A DNA stretch of 10,245 nucleotides from JBFELO01 sp041552055 (lineage in GTDB: Bacteria > Acidobacteriota > Thermoanaerobaculia > Thermoanaerobaculales > Sulfomarinibacteraceae), in NCBI GenBank assembly GCA_041552055.1, contig JBFELO010000160.1:1-10245 (forward strand), in the 5' to 3' direction. Position 1 is the stretch's first letter; each line of letters starts with the position of its first letter. The position numbers and the translations under genes are program-made. Under the pieces are notes generated by a model that made no database searches, had not been told where the DNA came from, and was given only the letters and a program-made list of their open reading frames with translations. Below, one piece after another: positions 1 to 6,298 of the stretch.

Positions 1-1084
1 ATACGGCCTCGGCTCCGGTGGCTTCGGGAGTCGTCCAGGGTTTCGCGGTCCGATTCCGTATGTTGATACCCCACCGTGCGACGGCCGCGCCGGCAATCAG
101 GAACAGCAACGGGAGCAGGCCGACGAGATACGCGGGGCGGAAATCACGCACCAAGACGACGCGCGTGGGATCATCGGGATCCACGAAGCACACCGACTCG
201 GATCCCTCTGGGTAGCCGTCGACGATCTCTCGCTTGGAGGCATAGCCGCTCGAGCTGAAGTTGGCGAAGTCGTAGCGGTTGCTGTTGTAGGAGACGCCGT
301 CGACCTCGTACCGAAACAGGATGTCCACGCGGTGGGTGGTGCCGTCATCTGTGGAGTGGGAGCGGACGGTGCTGGAGACGATCGTGCAGGGAGTCTCCAA
401 CCACGATGCGGCGCGGAGCAGACGGAGACCGGGAACGGCGCCGATCGCGATGAAGAGGGATCCGCCCACCGTGACGAACAGCAGACCGAGGACGATCGGG
501 ACGACATGGGCCAGGCGCCGGGCCGAGGCCTTGGTGGAGATGGAGGTCGTCTCGGGCTCGCGTGACGCCGGTTTCCAGATGGCGTAGAGCCCGACCGCAC
601 CGATGGCGATGAAGATCAGGGGGAAGAACGCGACGAGCCCGAAGATCGGATTGCGGCGACGCAGCACGGATCGCTCGGGATGTTTCGGGTCGACGTAGCA
701 GGTGGTCGTGGTGCCAGGCGCCAATCGGAGAGACTCTCGCTGGATGGTGTCGTAACTCGAGGACGTGCGGGGGCTCAGCGCGACCCGGGAGCTCAGACGC
801 TCGACTCCGCCGTGGCTGTAGCGGTAGGTGATCGTCAGCTGGTACGGCTCTTCGTCGTCGCCTGTCCGCTCGACGCCGCTGGAATCGATCGTCGCAGGGG
901 TCGCGTGCCAGCGGTACGTCGCCAGTTCGCGAATGAGCTCCGTGACCACGAGAACCTCGAACAGGGTCCCCATGGCGAAGAACGCCAGGAAGAACAGCGA
1001 TCCGACGATTCTGGCCCCGATCGACCGGCATCCTGACCGAGACTCGGTTCCGGGGGGTGTTGGCTGTGGGTCTACTGCACGCAT
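1..1084 (-). CDS. Membrane protein with two DUF3592 units (3' end cut by window edge)
   Basis: The frame is open from ATG at 1084 to the window edge (361 codons, no stop seen), so the C-terminus is missing. Two similar units are visible. Each is an extracytoplasmic beta-rich stretch ending in a DUF3592 signature (CYVDPKHPERSVL, then CFVDPDDPTRVVL), followed at once by a hydrophobic helix. Four membrane segments can be read: IVGSLFFLAFFAMGTLF, IFGLVAFFPLIFIAIGAVGL, VVPIVLGLLFVTVGGSLFIA and YLVGLLPLLFLIAGAAVA. DUF3592 proteins are poorly characterised membrane proteins and no reaction can be assigned. The start is well fixed because an in-frame TGA lies three codons upstream. There is no clear Shine-Dalgarno, but a TACAAT hexamer ends 11 nt before the ATG. 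Arg-rich alternative frames over this region are shadows. The duplicated unit suggests internal duplication; the family call is fairly sure, the function unknown. Confidence 0.8.
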   Translation of the reverse strand, partial: MRAVDPQPTPPGTESRSGCRSIGARIVGSLFFLAFFAMGTLFEVLVVTELIRELATYRWHATPATIDSSGVERTGDDEEPYQLTITYRYSHGGVERLSSRVALSPRTSSSYDTIQRESLRLAPGTTTTCYVDPKHPERSVLRRRNPIFGLVAFFPLIFIAIGAVGLYAIWKPASREPETTSISTKASARRLAHVVPIVLGLLFVTVGGSLFIAIGAVPGLRLLRAASWLETPCTIVSSTVRSHSTDDGTTHRVDILFRYEVDGVSYNSNRYDFANFSSSGYASKREIVDGYPEGSESVCFVDPDDPTRVVLVRDFRPAYLVGLLPLLFLIAGAAVARWGINIRNRTAKPWTTPEATGAEAV

Positions 1085-1095
1085 CGCCTGTGTTC

Positions 1096-1101
1096 ATTGT
1101 A
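1096..1101 (-). promoter_or_regulatory. Candidate -10 (TACAAT) for the DUF3592 gene
   Basis: TACAAT reads on the minus strand and ends 11 nt before the ATG at 1084, which would leave a 5' leader of only about 5 nt. No good -35 lies at 16-18 nt; the nearest TTG-type hexamer (TTGGAA) is 23 nt away. This is supported only by the hexamer and by the same short-leader layout at two other genes here. Confidence 0.35.
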
Positions 1102-1334
1102 GGCGGTTACGTCTGCGCATCAGGTTCCAACCGTTCCCGTCTCTGGTGCCGTTCCCGAAGACCTTCTCTCCCGCAAACGACTGACGTCGACCGATTGCAG
1201 TCACCGAGCGATTGTCGGGGAACTTACTCTATTCGCGGATCGGGAAGGGTGGGCGCGCAGCCTACACAGACCGTCAGGGAGGCTGCCGGCGGGACCGGTC
1301 TTCACGGTGCGATCGACTCGACAGCCGAGAGGGC

Positions 1335-1706
1335 CTACGAGTGGCAGGCGTGGGTGATACCGGAGTCCATCAGGTCCGTGACGTGCTGGTCGACCAGGCT
1401 GTAATAGACCATGCGGCCGTCACGCCGCGCGTTGACCAGGTTTCGGTCGCGCAGAAGTCGAAGCTGATGGCTGACCGCCGACACCGACAGGTCGGCAATC
1501 GCTGCCAGATCACAGACGCACAACTCCTTGGTGATCAGGAGCGCGTGCAGGATCTTGAGCCGTGTCGGGTCGGACAGTGAGGAGAACAGTCGGCTCAGAC
1601 ACTCGACGGTCTCCGGGGCGAGCGCGCGCGATTGAACGAACGACACGGCCTCCGCGTCGCTCTCGTGGGCGGAGCACAGATTCTGATCAATGTCGTTCTC
1701 GGTCAT
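1335..1706 (-). CDS. ArsR/SmtB-family metal-sensing transcriptional repressor
   Basis: A 123-residue winged-helix repressor of the ArsR/SmtB family, which leaves its operator DNA when it binds metal. The helix-turn-helix is clear (core LSDPTRLKILHAL at about 44-56, recognition helix VSAVSHQLRLLRDRNLV at about 75-91, wing RRDGRMVYYSL). Two metal sites are visible. The alpha-3 site has ELCVCDLA (Cys63, Cys65) with Cys11/His14 as possible N-terminal partners, as in CadC/ZiaR. The alpha-5 site has Asp106, His108, His119 and His122, with the same spacing as SmtB Asp104/His106/His117/Glu120. Zn, Cd or Pb is therefore the likely ligand. The GTG at 1727 would add seven residues, but it lies within the promoter spacer, so ATG 1706 is preferred. 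No metal transporter is adjacent; it may control itself or distant targets. Confidence 0.93.
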   Translation of the reverse strand: MTENDIDQNLCSAHESDAEAVSFVQSRALAPETVECLSRLFSSLSDPTRLKILHALLITKELCVCDLAAIADLSVSAVSHQLRLLRDRNLVNARRDGRMVYYSLVDQHVTDLMDSGITHACHS

Positions 1707-1714
1707 GCGCGCAT
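1705..1714. promoter_or_regulatory. Palindrome ATGCGCGCAT at the arsR start, possible operator core
   Basis: A perfect 10-bp palindrome overlaps the last -10 bases and the start codon, where an autorepressor would block initiation. It does not match the usual SmtB-type TGAA...TTCA half-sites, so the link to the repressor is only positional. Confidence 0.3.
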
Positions 1715-1741
1715 TGTCACAGATCACGAGTCGACCGTCAA
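1713..1741 (-). promoter_or_regulatory. Promoter of the arsR-family gene, probably leaderless
   Basis: On the minus strand TTGACG (1741-1736) and GACAAT (1718-1713) are separated by exactly 17 nt. Six bases then separate the -10 from the ATG at 1706, so the expected transcription start is the A of that ATG. No Shine-Dalgarno is present. This decides the start codon and implies a leaderless mRNA. It is seen directly as sequence; activity is inferred. Confidence 0.65.
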
Positions 1742-1810
1742 TGAGACCGCGAACCAGTCTGGGCTCGACGTCCTCAGGACCACCCGATCTGTCCCCCCCA
1801 GTCGGCGTGA

Positions 1811-2206
1811 TCAGTCCGGCACCGCCTTGTGCCCGTAACAGATCACCCCTGCCTCACCGTCCCAGTTGATCCTGCGGAACTCGAGCCGCACCGGCATGCC
1901 GATCTTGAGGGCTGTTGGGTGCTCCACGTCACCCACCTGAGCCATCACCCGGATGCCGTTGTCGAGTTCGACGAGGGCGATCGGCAGAGGCGACTGCTCC
2001 TCGAAGCCGGCGGGGGGTACGCGAACGATGGTGAAGGTGAGAATCTTGCCCTGACGGGGCAGCTCGGTCATCGAGAAATCGCCGCCGCCGCACGCAGGAC
2101 ACACCAGGCGCGGTGGGTAGAGGACCTTCGAGCAGCTGTCACACTTCGCGGCCTCGAGGCGGTACCGCTGGGGGAACTCACGCCAGACGCGTGCCGGAAA
2201 TGTCAT
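1811..2206 (-). CDS. DUF35 Zn-ribbon/OB-fold protein of the thiolase-HMG-CoA synthase complex
   Basis: A 131-residue protein with the DUF35 two-domain layout. The N-terminal rubredoxin-like zinc ribbon has Cys22, Cys25, Cys36 and Cys39 (CDSC ... CPAC). An OB-fold follows, including GKILTFTIVRVPPAGF, PLPIALVELDNGIRVMAQV and a C-terminal RLEFRRINWDGE. In archaea the DUF35 protein is the scaffold that holds thiolase and HMG-CoA synthase together around a shared CoA site. Its position as third gene, directly after both enzymes, makes the same role likely here. Translation starts at ATG 2206, which overlaps the thiolase stop as TGATG, so coupled translation is expected; GGAGG lies just upstream inside the thiolase end. 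The GTG at 2209 is in frame but less likely. No terminator is evident after the stop. Confidence 0.92.
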   Translation of the reverse strand: MTFPARVWREFPQRYRLEAAKCDSCSKVLYPPRLVCPACGGGDFSMTELPRQGKILTFTIVRVPPAGFEEQSPLPIALVELDNGIRVMAQVGDVEHPTALKIGMPVRLEFRRINWDGEAGVICYGHKAVPD

Positions 2207-3366
2207 CACTCCACCTCCAGGATGTGAACCACGCTGCTGCCTCCGGACCCGCCCATGTTCTGCGCCAGTCCGACCCTTGCACCCTCGACCTGTCGTTGTT
2301 CGGCCTCACCCCGCAGCTGCGACACGATTTCGACCACCTGTGCGACACCCGTGGCGCCCACTGGGTGGCCCTTGGACTTGAGCCCCCCCGAGGTGTTGAC
2401 GGGGATCTTGCCCTGCAGCGACGTGAGGTCGCGCTCCACCGCCGATCCCCCAGATCCCCGCTCGAAGAACCCGAGCGCTTCAATGGCCATGATCTCGGCG
2501 ATCGTGAAGCAGTCGTGAACCTCCGCCACGTGGATCTCGCGCGGCGTCCGGTTGGCCATGGCGTAGGCCCGCTCGCCCGCCAGTCGCACCGCACGCAGCT
2601 CGGCGAGATCGCCCCTGTTGGCGAGCGTGATCGAGTCGGTGGCCATCCCGGAGCCGCTGATCTTGACGATCGGGCGTCCGTCGGCCAGCTTGCGCGCCCG
2701 CTCCACCGTCGACAGAACGACTGCGGCTGCACCGTCGGTGATCGGCGAGCAGTCCAGAAGGTGGAGCGGATCCGCCACCATCGTCGAGTTGAGCACGTCG
2801 TCCACCGTGATCTTGAGGTGGTATTGGGCGTGCGGATTGAGCAGGCCGTTGGCGTGGTTTTTCACGGCCACGCGCGCCAGTTGCTCTGTGGTGGTGCCGT
2901 ACTCCTGCATGTGGACTCTCGCCAGCATCGCGTACAGGCCCGGGAACGTGATCCCGTGGAACCCTTCCCATTCCTGATCGGCGGCGGTTCCGAGTGCGTA
3001 GGTGGCTCCCGCTCCGTCGACATCGGTCATCTTCTCCACGCCCGTCACCAGCACGACGTCGGAAAGCCCGGAAGCGACCTCGGCGAACCCGGTCCGAAGC
3101 GCGACACCCCCAGACGCGCAGGCCGACTCGACCCGCGCCGCAGGCACCCCGAGCATCCCCAGCTCGTCGGCGAGGAGAGATGCCAGGTGTTCCTGACCCG
3201 TGAACAGCCCCGAGGACATGCAGCCGATCGTGATCAGATCGACGGCGTCCAACCTCGCGTCTTCGAGCGCGTTGAGGGAGGCCTCGGCCCACAACGTACG
3301 CAGCGACCGTGACCACAACTCGCCGAAGGAGATGACGCCGCAACCGACAACTGCTACTTCTCGCAT
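2206..3366 (-). CDS. Acetyl-CoA C-acetyltransferase, SCP-x/archaeal-type thiolase
   Basis: A 386-residue thiolase, normal length for the non-decarboxylating thiolase-like group found in archaeal HMG-CoA complexes. It joins two acetyl-CoA to acetoacetyl-CoA in the cytoplasm. The catalytic residues are all present: nucleophile Cys83 in ESACASGG, His284 in EVHDCFTIAE, and His334 in the KGHPVGATG loop. HDCF and SKGHPVGATG are typical of the SCP-x/archaeal branch rather than of FadA or PhaA. ATG 3366 is chosen because GGAGG (3376-3372) sits 5 nt before it; the GTG at 3372 would overlap that site. The gene begins 9 nt after the HMG-CoA synthase stop and ends inside the DUF35 start codon. Other acyl-CoA substrates cannot be excluded, but the neighbours argue for acetyl-CoA. 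Confidence 0.93.
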   Translation of the reverse strand: MREVAVVGCGVISFGELWSRSLRTLWAEASLNALEDARLDAVDLITIGCMSSGLFTGQEHLASLLADELGMLGVPAARVESACASGGVALRTGFAEVASGLSDVVLVTGVEKMTDVDGAGATYALGTAADQEWEGFHGITFPGLYAMLARVHMQEYGTTTEQLARVAVKNHANGLLNPHAQYHLKITVDDVLNSTMVADPLHLLDCSPITDGAAAVVLSTVERARKLADGRPIVKISGSGMATDSITLANRGDLAELRAVRLAGERAYAMANRTPREIHVAEVHDCFTIAEIMAIEALGFFERGSGGSAVERDLTSLQGKIPVNTSGGLKSKGHPVGATGVAQVVEIVSQLRGEAEQRQVEGARVGLAQNMGGSGGSSVVHILEVE

Positions 3367-3375
3367 GGCCACCTC

Positions 3376-4434
3376 CTACTCGCCCATCCGGATCTTGCCC
3401 CGCAGCTTGGCATAGGTACCGTAATCGACGTAGATCTTGTTGTCATCGAGCTGCGGTCTGGTTTTCGGTGCGAGCTCCTGGACCTCGGAGATACGATCGG
3501 ATGCCCTGAAGATGAACGAGTCCGAGCCGGCGCCCGAGCCGAACGACGTGAGCAGGATCAGGTCGCCGGGTTCCGCGATGTCGAGGATGGCTGTCAGACC
3601 CATCGGCGAGGCGCCCGAGTAGGTGTTGCCGAGCCAGGGCGATAGCCAGCCGGTCTGCAGCTGTTCCTCGCTGAAGCCGAGCTTTTTGCCGATGCGCATG
3701 GGGAACTTCCCGTTCGGCTGATGAAAGACCGCGTGGGCAAAGTCGGACGGCTCGAGCCCGGCCTTCTCCATGATCCCCGACGCGGAGTTGACGCTGTGCC
3801 GAAAGTAGGCGGGCTCGCCGGTGAACCGACTGCCGTGGCGGGGGTAGTGCATGTACTCACGGCGCCAGAAGTCGGGCGTGTCCGTGGTCCAGGTGTAGGT
3901 GTGGAGCACCTCGGCCAGGAGTCGATCTTCGTCGGCGCCGAAGATGAAGGCTGCCGCTCCGGCGGCCGCCGAGTACTCCAAGGCGTCTCCGGGTGCTCCC
4001 TGGGACGTGTCCGCGCCGATACCGAGGCCGTAGCGAATCTCGCCTGCCTTGACCAGCGAGTGGGCCAGGTACATCCCCTCGGTCCCGGCCTTGCACGCGA
4101 ACTCGAGGTCGGCGATGTGGACCTCCGGAACTGCTCCGATCGCCTCGGCGACCACGGTCCCGGAAGGCTTCACCGCATAGGGGTGGGATTCGGACCCGAC
4201 GTACACGCATCCGATGTCGACCGGATCGACTCCGCCCGATCGGAAGAGGGCGTTGCGGGCAGCCTCCACCGACATTGTGATGGTGTCCTCGTCGGCGCCG
4301 GGAACCGACTTCTCGTACAGCTGGAGGCCGCGCTGGTACGACGGGGCGTCCGCCCCCCACACCTTCGCGATTTCCTCGAGCTTGATCCGACGCCTTGGAA
4401 TAAAGGCGCCGTAGCCAACGATGCCTACGCTCAT
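3376..4434 (-). CDS. Hydroxymethylglutaryl-CoA synthase, archaeal type
   Basis: A 352-residue enzyme, the usual length of archaeal HMG-CoA synthases (bacterial MvaS and eukaryotic forms are longer). It condenses acetyl-CoA with acetoacetyl-CoA to HMG-CoA, the committed step towards mevalonate and isoprenoids. The Glu/Cys/His triad is visible: Glu82 in VGSESHPYAVKP, Cys114 in DLEFACKAGTEG and His238 in AVFHQPNGKFP. The conserved GADTS motif (about 140-144) and C-terminal SFGSGAGSDSF are also present. The N-terminus VGIVGYGAFIPRRRI is the family start. ATG 4434 has GGAGG (4444-4440) 5 nt before it, so it is preferred over the in-frame TTG at 4446. It is the first gene of the operon, with a promoter at 4493-4521. 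No HMG-CoA reductase or later mevalonate gene lies in the window, so pathway use is inferred. Confidence 0.94.
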   Translation of the reverse strand: MSVGIVGYGAFIPRRRIKLEEIAKVWGADAPSYQRGLQLYEKSVPGADEDTITMSVEAARNALFRSGGVDPVDIGCVYVGSESHPYAVKPSGTVVAEAIGAVPEVHIADLEFACKAGTEGMYLAHSLVKAGEIRYGLGIGADTSQGAPGDALEYSAAAGAAAFIFGADEDRLLAEVLHTYTWTTDTPDFWRREYMHYPRHGSRFTGEPAYFRHSVNSASGIMEKAGLEPSDFAHAVFHQPNGKFPMRIGKKLGFSEEQLQTGWLSPWLGNTYSGASPMGLTAILDIAEPGDLILLTSFGSGAGSDSFIFRASDRISEVQELAPKTRPQLDDNKIYVDYGTYAKLRGKIRMGE

Positions 4435-4492
4435 GGGCTCCTCCAACTGCTGAGATCAAGTCGCTTATGCGCGATTGCGGTGCGACCGACTC

Positions 4493-4521
4493 AGTCTACC
4501 TAGGCGCGTGAGGAGTGTAAA
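4493..4521 (-). promoter_or_regulatory. Promoter of the HMG-CoA synthase/thiolase/DUF35 operon
   Basis: On the minus strand TTTACA (4521-4516) and TAGACT (4498-4493) are 17 nt apart, close to the housekeeping consensus. The expected start near 4486 gives a leader of roughly 50 nt with GGAGG 5 nt before the ATG. It is divergent from the pepP promoter, and an inverted repeat covers its -35. Confidence 0.6.
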
Positions 4522-4530
4522 GCGCACGCG
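4505..4530. promoter_or_regulatory. Inverted repeat CGCGTG/CACGCG between divergent promoters, possible operator
   Basis: Perfect 6-bp arms at 4505-4510 and 4525-4530 with a 14-nt centre span the -35 of the leftward operon and lie upstream of the pepP -10. A dimeric regulator bound here could affect both directions. No regulator gene adjoins, and 6-bp arms can occur by chance in such GC-rich DNA. Confidence 0.35.
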
Positions 4531-4548
4531 GTGAGAAGTGCGGATTGG

Positions 4549-4557
4549 TGCTAGGAT
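4549..4557 (+). promoter_or_regulatory. Extended -10 promoter for pepP
   Basis: TG-C-TAGGAT forms an extended -10 motif. No convincing -35 lies at 16-18 nt, which is tolerated at extended -10 promoters. The predicted start near 4564 leaves about 38 nt of leader carrying GGAGG (4592-4596) 5 nt before the ATG at 4602. Confidence 0.4.
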
Positions 4558-4601
4558 TCCCCGGCGACGGCTGCCGAGGCAGAGCAGCGCGGGAGGGACT
4601 C

Positions 4602-5912
4602 ATGACGCAACGCGACACGCGAGGTGGGAATTACGCGGCGGAGCTGCAGGCGCCCGAGGTCTATCGGAACCGCAGGGCACGGTTGGCGCAACGGGCGGAA
4701 TCCGGAACAATCGTGGTGTGGGGAAGCGGTGACGACCGCGGCTACGGGGACGTGGGGACGTTCAGACAGGAGTCTTCGTTCTTCTACCTCACCGGCGTCG
4801 AGCTGCCCAACTCCGTGCTCGTCATTCGAGTCGCCGACGGGGACGAGGCCCTGTTCCTGCCTCCGCGCAACCCGAACGTGGAGCGGTGGACCGGCCCCAA
4901 GTATGGTCCGGGGGAGGAATCCGAAGCCGCTCTCGGTTTCGACCAGGTGCTGTCGACCGCGTCATCGGAGCGGGTGGTGGATGCCCGGAGAAGACCGGTC
5001 CCCGGCTTTGAAGGACGGCTCCAGGAGTGGTTGAGCGAGTCGGATGCGGTGCTGTGGACGCCGTTCCCACCGATCGACCCGGAAGCCGAGCTCCCGGCGA
5101 CACACCGTTTCGTAGCGCGGCTGCGTGACCGCACGCCGAGCTTCGACGTCCGCGACCTGTCGCGACATCTGTCCGCGTTGCGTGCGGTCAAGGATGACGG
5201 CGAGGTCGCTCTCATGAGAGAGGCGATCGCAGCGACCATCCAGGGTCACAGGCGGGCGGCGGCAGCCATTCGTCCCGGAGTCACCGAGGGTACGGTGGAC
5301 GGCGTGGTGTACGCGGCGTTCCGCGAGGCCGGAGCAGAGGGTGTTGCATTCCCAACGATCGTCGGCTCCGGGTTCAACGCCACCACGTTGCATTACGATC
5401 ACAACGCCGGTGTGTGCACGGACGGCGAGCTGGTGGTGGTGGACATCGGGGCCCGCTACGGCTACTACTGTGGTGATCTCACGCGGACATTCCCGGTCAA
5501 CGGCAGCTTCAGCGAGCGCCAGCGGCAGATCTACCTGCTGGTGCTCGAGGCCCACGATCGGGTGGCGGAAGCTCTCAAACCAGGTGTCTCCATGATCGAC
5601 ATGAGGAAGATCGCATACCAGGTGTTCGAGAGCTCCGATCTGTGTGACGCCGCCGGAGGCCGGCTGGGCCAGTACTTCATTCACGGTCTCGGGCATCACC
5701 TCGGCCTCGACGCCCACGACCCGGTCAGCGAGGACGCGCCGCTCGAGCCCGGTATGGTGGTGACCAACGAGCCTGGCATCTACATCCCGGACGAGGCGCT
5801 CGGCGTACGGATCGAGGACGACCACCTGATCACCGCCGACGGTAACGAGAATCTCTCCGCAGCTCTGCCGACACATCCGGACGATATCGAATCTTTGATG
5901 CGGAGGGTGTAG
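4602..5912 (+). CDS. pepP: Xaa-Pro aminopeptidase (aminopeptidase P, M24B)
   Basis: A 436-residue cytosolic metallopeptidase that removes an N-terminal residue next to proline; E. coli PepP is about the same length. The N-terminal aminopeptidase-P domain runs to roughly residue 165 (VYRNRRARLAQRA, SSFFYLTGVELPNSVLVI). The C-terminal pita-bread domain carries the full dinuclear metal set: Asp281 (VVDIGA), Asp292 (CGDLTRTFP), His365 (HGLGHHLGLDAHD), Glu390 (TNEPGIYI) and Glu405 (VRIEDDHLIT). HYDHN before Asp281 is also typical. The start ATG 4602 has GGAGG 5 nt upstream; the in-frame TTG at 4545 would overlap the -10. It is transcribed away from the HMG-CoA operon and is monocistronic as far as the window shows. 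Xaa-Pro dipeptidase (PepQ) is the alternative, but the N-terminal domain and length favour PepP. Confidence 0.93.
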   Translation: MTQRDTRGGNYAAELQAPEVYRNRRARLAQRAESGTIVVWGSGDDRGYGDVGTFRQESSFFYLTGVELPNSVLVIRVADGDEALFLPPRNPNVERWTGPKYGPGEESEAALGFDQVLSTASSERVVDARRRPVPGFEGRLQEWLSESDAVLWTPFPPIDPEAELPATHRFVARLRDRTPSFDVRDLSRHLSALRAVKDDGEVALMREAIAATIQGHRRAAAAIRPGVTEGTVDGVVYAAFREAGAEGVAFPTIVGSGFNATTLHYDHNAGVCTDGELVVVDIGARYGYYCGDLTRTFPVNGSFSERQRQIYLLVLEAHDRVAEALKPGVSMIDMRKIAYQVFESSDLCDAAGGRLGQYFIHGLGHHLGLDAHDPVSEDAPLEPGMVVTNEPGIYIPDEALGVRIEDDHLITADGNENLSAALPTHPDDIESLMRRV

Positions 5913-5940
5913 GGCACCCTCGGGGAGGGCGATGGGAGAA

Positions 5941-6025
5941 GACCGCCTCGGGTGTCAGGCGGTCGACGCGAATGGTGACCAGACGACAGCGCCTCGTGCG
6001 GGCGTGCCACCATCGACAATCTTGG
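5941..6025 (+). repeat. Dispersed intergenic repeat, copy A (85 nt)
   Basis: Aligns over its whole length with copy C (10098-10181) with one 1-nt gap and, by eye, about three quarters of positions identical. The best blocks are GACCGCCT, GGGTGTCAG, GCGAATGG, GACGACAGCGC, TCGTGCGG and GACAAT. It begins with a perfect 8-bp hairpin (5941-5948 with 5957-5964, 8-nt loop). A second stem (ATGGTG 5972-5977 with CACCAT 6008-6013) encloses a weak ACGA/TCGT stem. It lies 28 nt after the pepP stop. It could be a REP-like element, a structured RNA or decayed coding DNA. Confidence 0.75.
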
Positions 6026-6071
6026 AGTCCCTGCCGCACAGCGCACCAACGCCTTTCAGGCCCAAGATTGT
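6016..6071. repeat. Inverted repeat ACAATCTTGG / CCAAGATTGT
   Basis: Perfect 10-bp arms at 6016-6025 and 6062-6071 are separated by 36 nt. The left arm is the end of repeat copy A, so the right arm marks a possible outer boundary. No T-run follows, so it is not a standard terminator. Confidence 0.6.
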
Positions 6072-6106
6072 TGCAGGTGGCAACCGCGGGGAGCGCGACG
6101 GGGAGA

Positions 6107-6141
6107 GGGCGCTTCGGTTGTCAGAAGGTCGAAGGGAACGA
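6107..6141 (+). repeat. Dispersed intergenic repeat, truncated copy B (35 nt)
   Basis: Matches the first 35 nt of copies A (about 25/35) and C (about 24/35) without gaps, including TTGTCAG, AGGTC and GGGAACG-like blocks. It also shares GCAACCG and GGAGA stretches before it with copy C. After 6141 the similarity stops and a GAN tract takes over. The match is weaker than A against C. Confidence 0.5.
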
Positions 6142-6147
6142 GACAGT

Positions 6148-6195
6148 GATGACGATGAGGATGAAGATGAAGACGAAGATGAAGACGAAGAAGAG
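6148..6195 (+). repeat. GAN-triplet low-complexity tract (16 units)
   Basis: Sixteen consecutive GAT/GAC/GAA/GAG triplets make a 48-nt purine-rich strand whose composition differs sharply from the GC-rich surroundings. Read as protein it would be an Asp/Glu run on the plus strand, or an alternating hydrophobic run in one minus frame. Neither belongs to a credible gene. Confidence 0.85.
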
Positions 6196-6205
6196 AGGGT
6201 GTGTG

Positions 6206-6220
6206 GAGGGGTACCCCCTC
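6206..6220. repeat. GC-rich hairpin GAGGGG-TAC-CCCCTC
   Basis: A perfect 6-bp stem with a 3-nt loop, about 80 nt upstream of the kinase start. No T-run follows on either strand, so terminator function is doubtful. Confidence 0.5.
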
Positions 6221-6284
6221 ATCCCCTCGGGAGGTCGGAGGCCCTGACCCCGGTTCCCTGATCCCGGACCCCCGTTGCCACGGA

Positions 6285-6290
6285 TATACT
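6285..6290 (+). promoter_or_regulatory. -10 hexamer TATACT for the kinase gene, probably leaderless
   Basis: TATACT lies 8 nt before the ATG at 6299, so transcription would begin at or within two bases of the start codon. No Shine-Dalgarno precedes that ATG and no good -35 is seen at 16-18 nt. The hexamer also makes the in-frame TTG at 6275 an unlikely start, because it would be upstream of the -10. Confidence 0.5.
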
Positions 6291-6298
6291 CGTCATCG

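Larger units (their letters stand above)
5913..6298. other. Non-coding spacer with repeat copies A and B, hairpins and a GAN tract
   Basis: No convincing gene lies in these 386 nt. In order they hold a short CCCTC/GAGGG stem right after the pepP stop, repeat copy A, a long inverted repeat, short repeat copy B, a GAN-triplet tract, a GC-rich hairpin and the kinase -10. A 109-codon frame starting at 5932 translates the tract as an Asp/Glu run. It is read as spurious because most of it is repeat and low-complexity DNA. Confidence 0.7.

Noticed and set aside
345..1097. Long Arg-rich minus-strand frame over the DUF3592 gene (also 97-600)
   Set aside because: Composition is Arg/Pro/His-rich as expected for an out-of-frame reading of GC-rich DNA; the neighbouring minus frame gives a clear two-unit DUF3592 protein.
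1085..1334. 250-nt gap between the arsR stop and the DUF3592 start searched for a terminator or small gene
   Set aside because: Only short, imperfect inverted repeats were seen and no credible frame; apart from the candidate -10 nothing is called.
1770..1780. GTCCT-C-AGGAC dyad between DUF35 and the arsR promoter
   Set aside because: Short, 29 nt upstream of the -35, and with no second copy; too weak to call an operator.
2113..3312. 399-codon plus-strand frame opposite the thiolase
   Set aside because: It is antisense to a thiolase with all catalytic residues, and its sequence is low-complexity Arg/His/Gly with no domain.
4962..5876. 304-codon minus-strand frame opposite pepP
   Set aside because: Antisense shadow of a complete M24B peptidase; no ribosome site or recognisable domain.
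5915..5931. CCCTC/GAGGG stem just after pepP as a terminator
   Set aside because: The stem is only 5 bp and no T-run follows.
5932..6261. 109-codon plus-strand frame between pepP and the kinase, with a GGAGG 3 nt before its ATG
   Set aside because: It consists of repeat copies and a GAN tract read as Asp/Glu. The ribosome-site spacing differs from the 5 nt used elsewhere here. Kept as a possibility only through the shared-frame finding.
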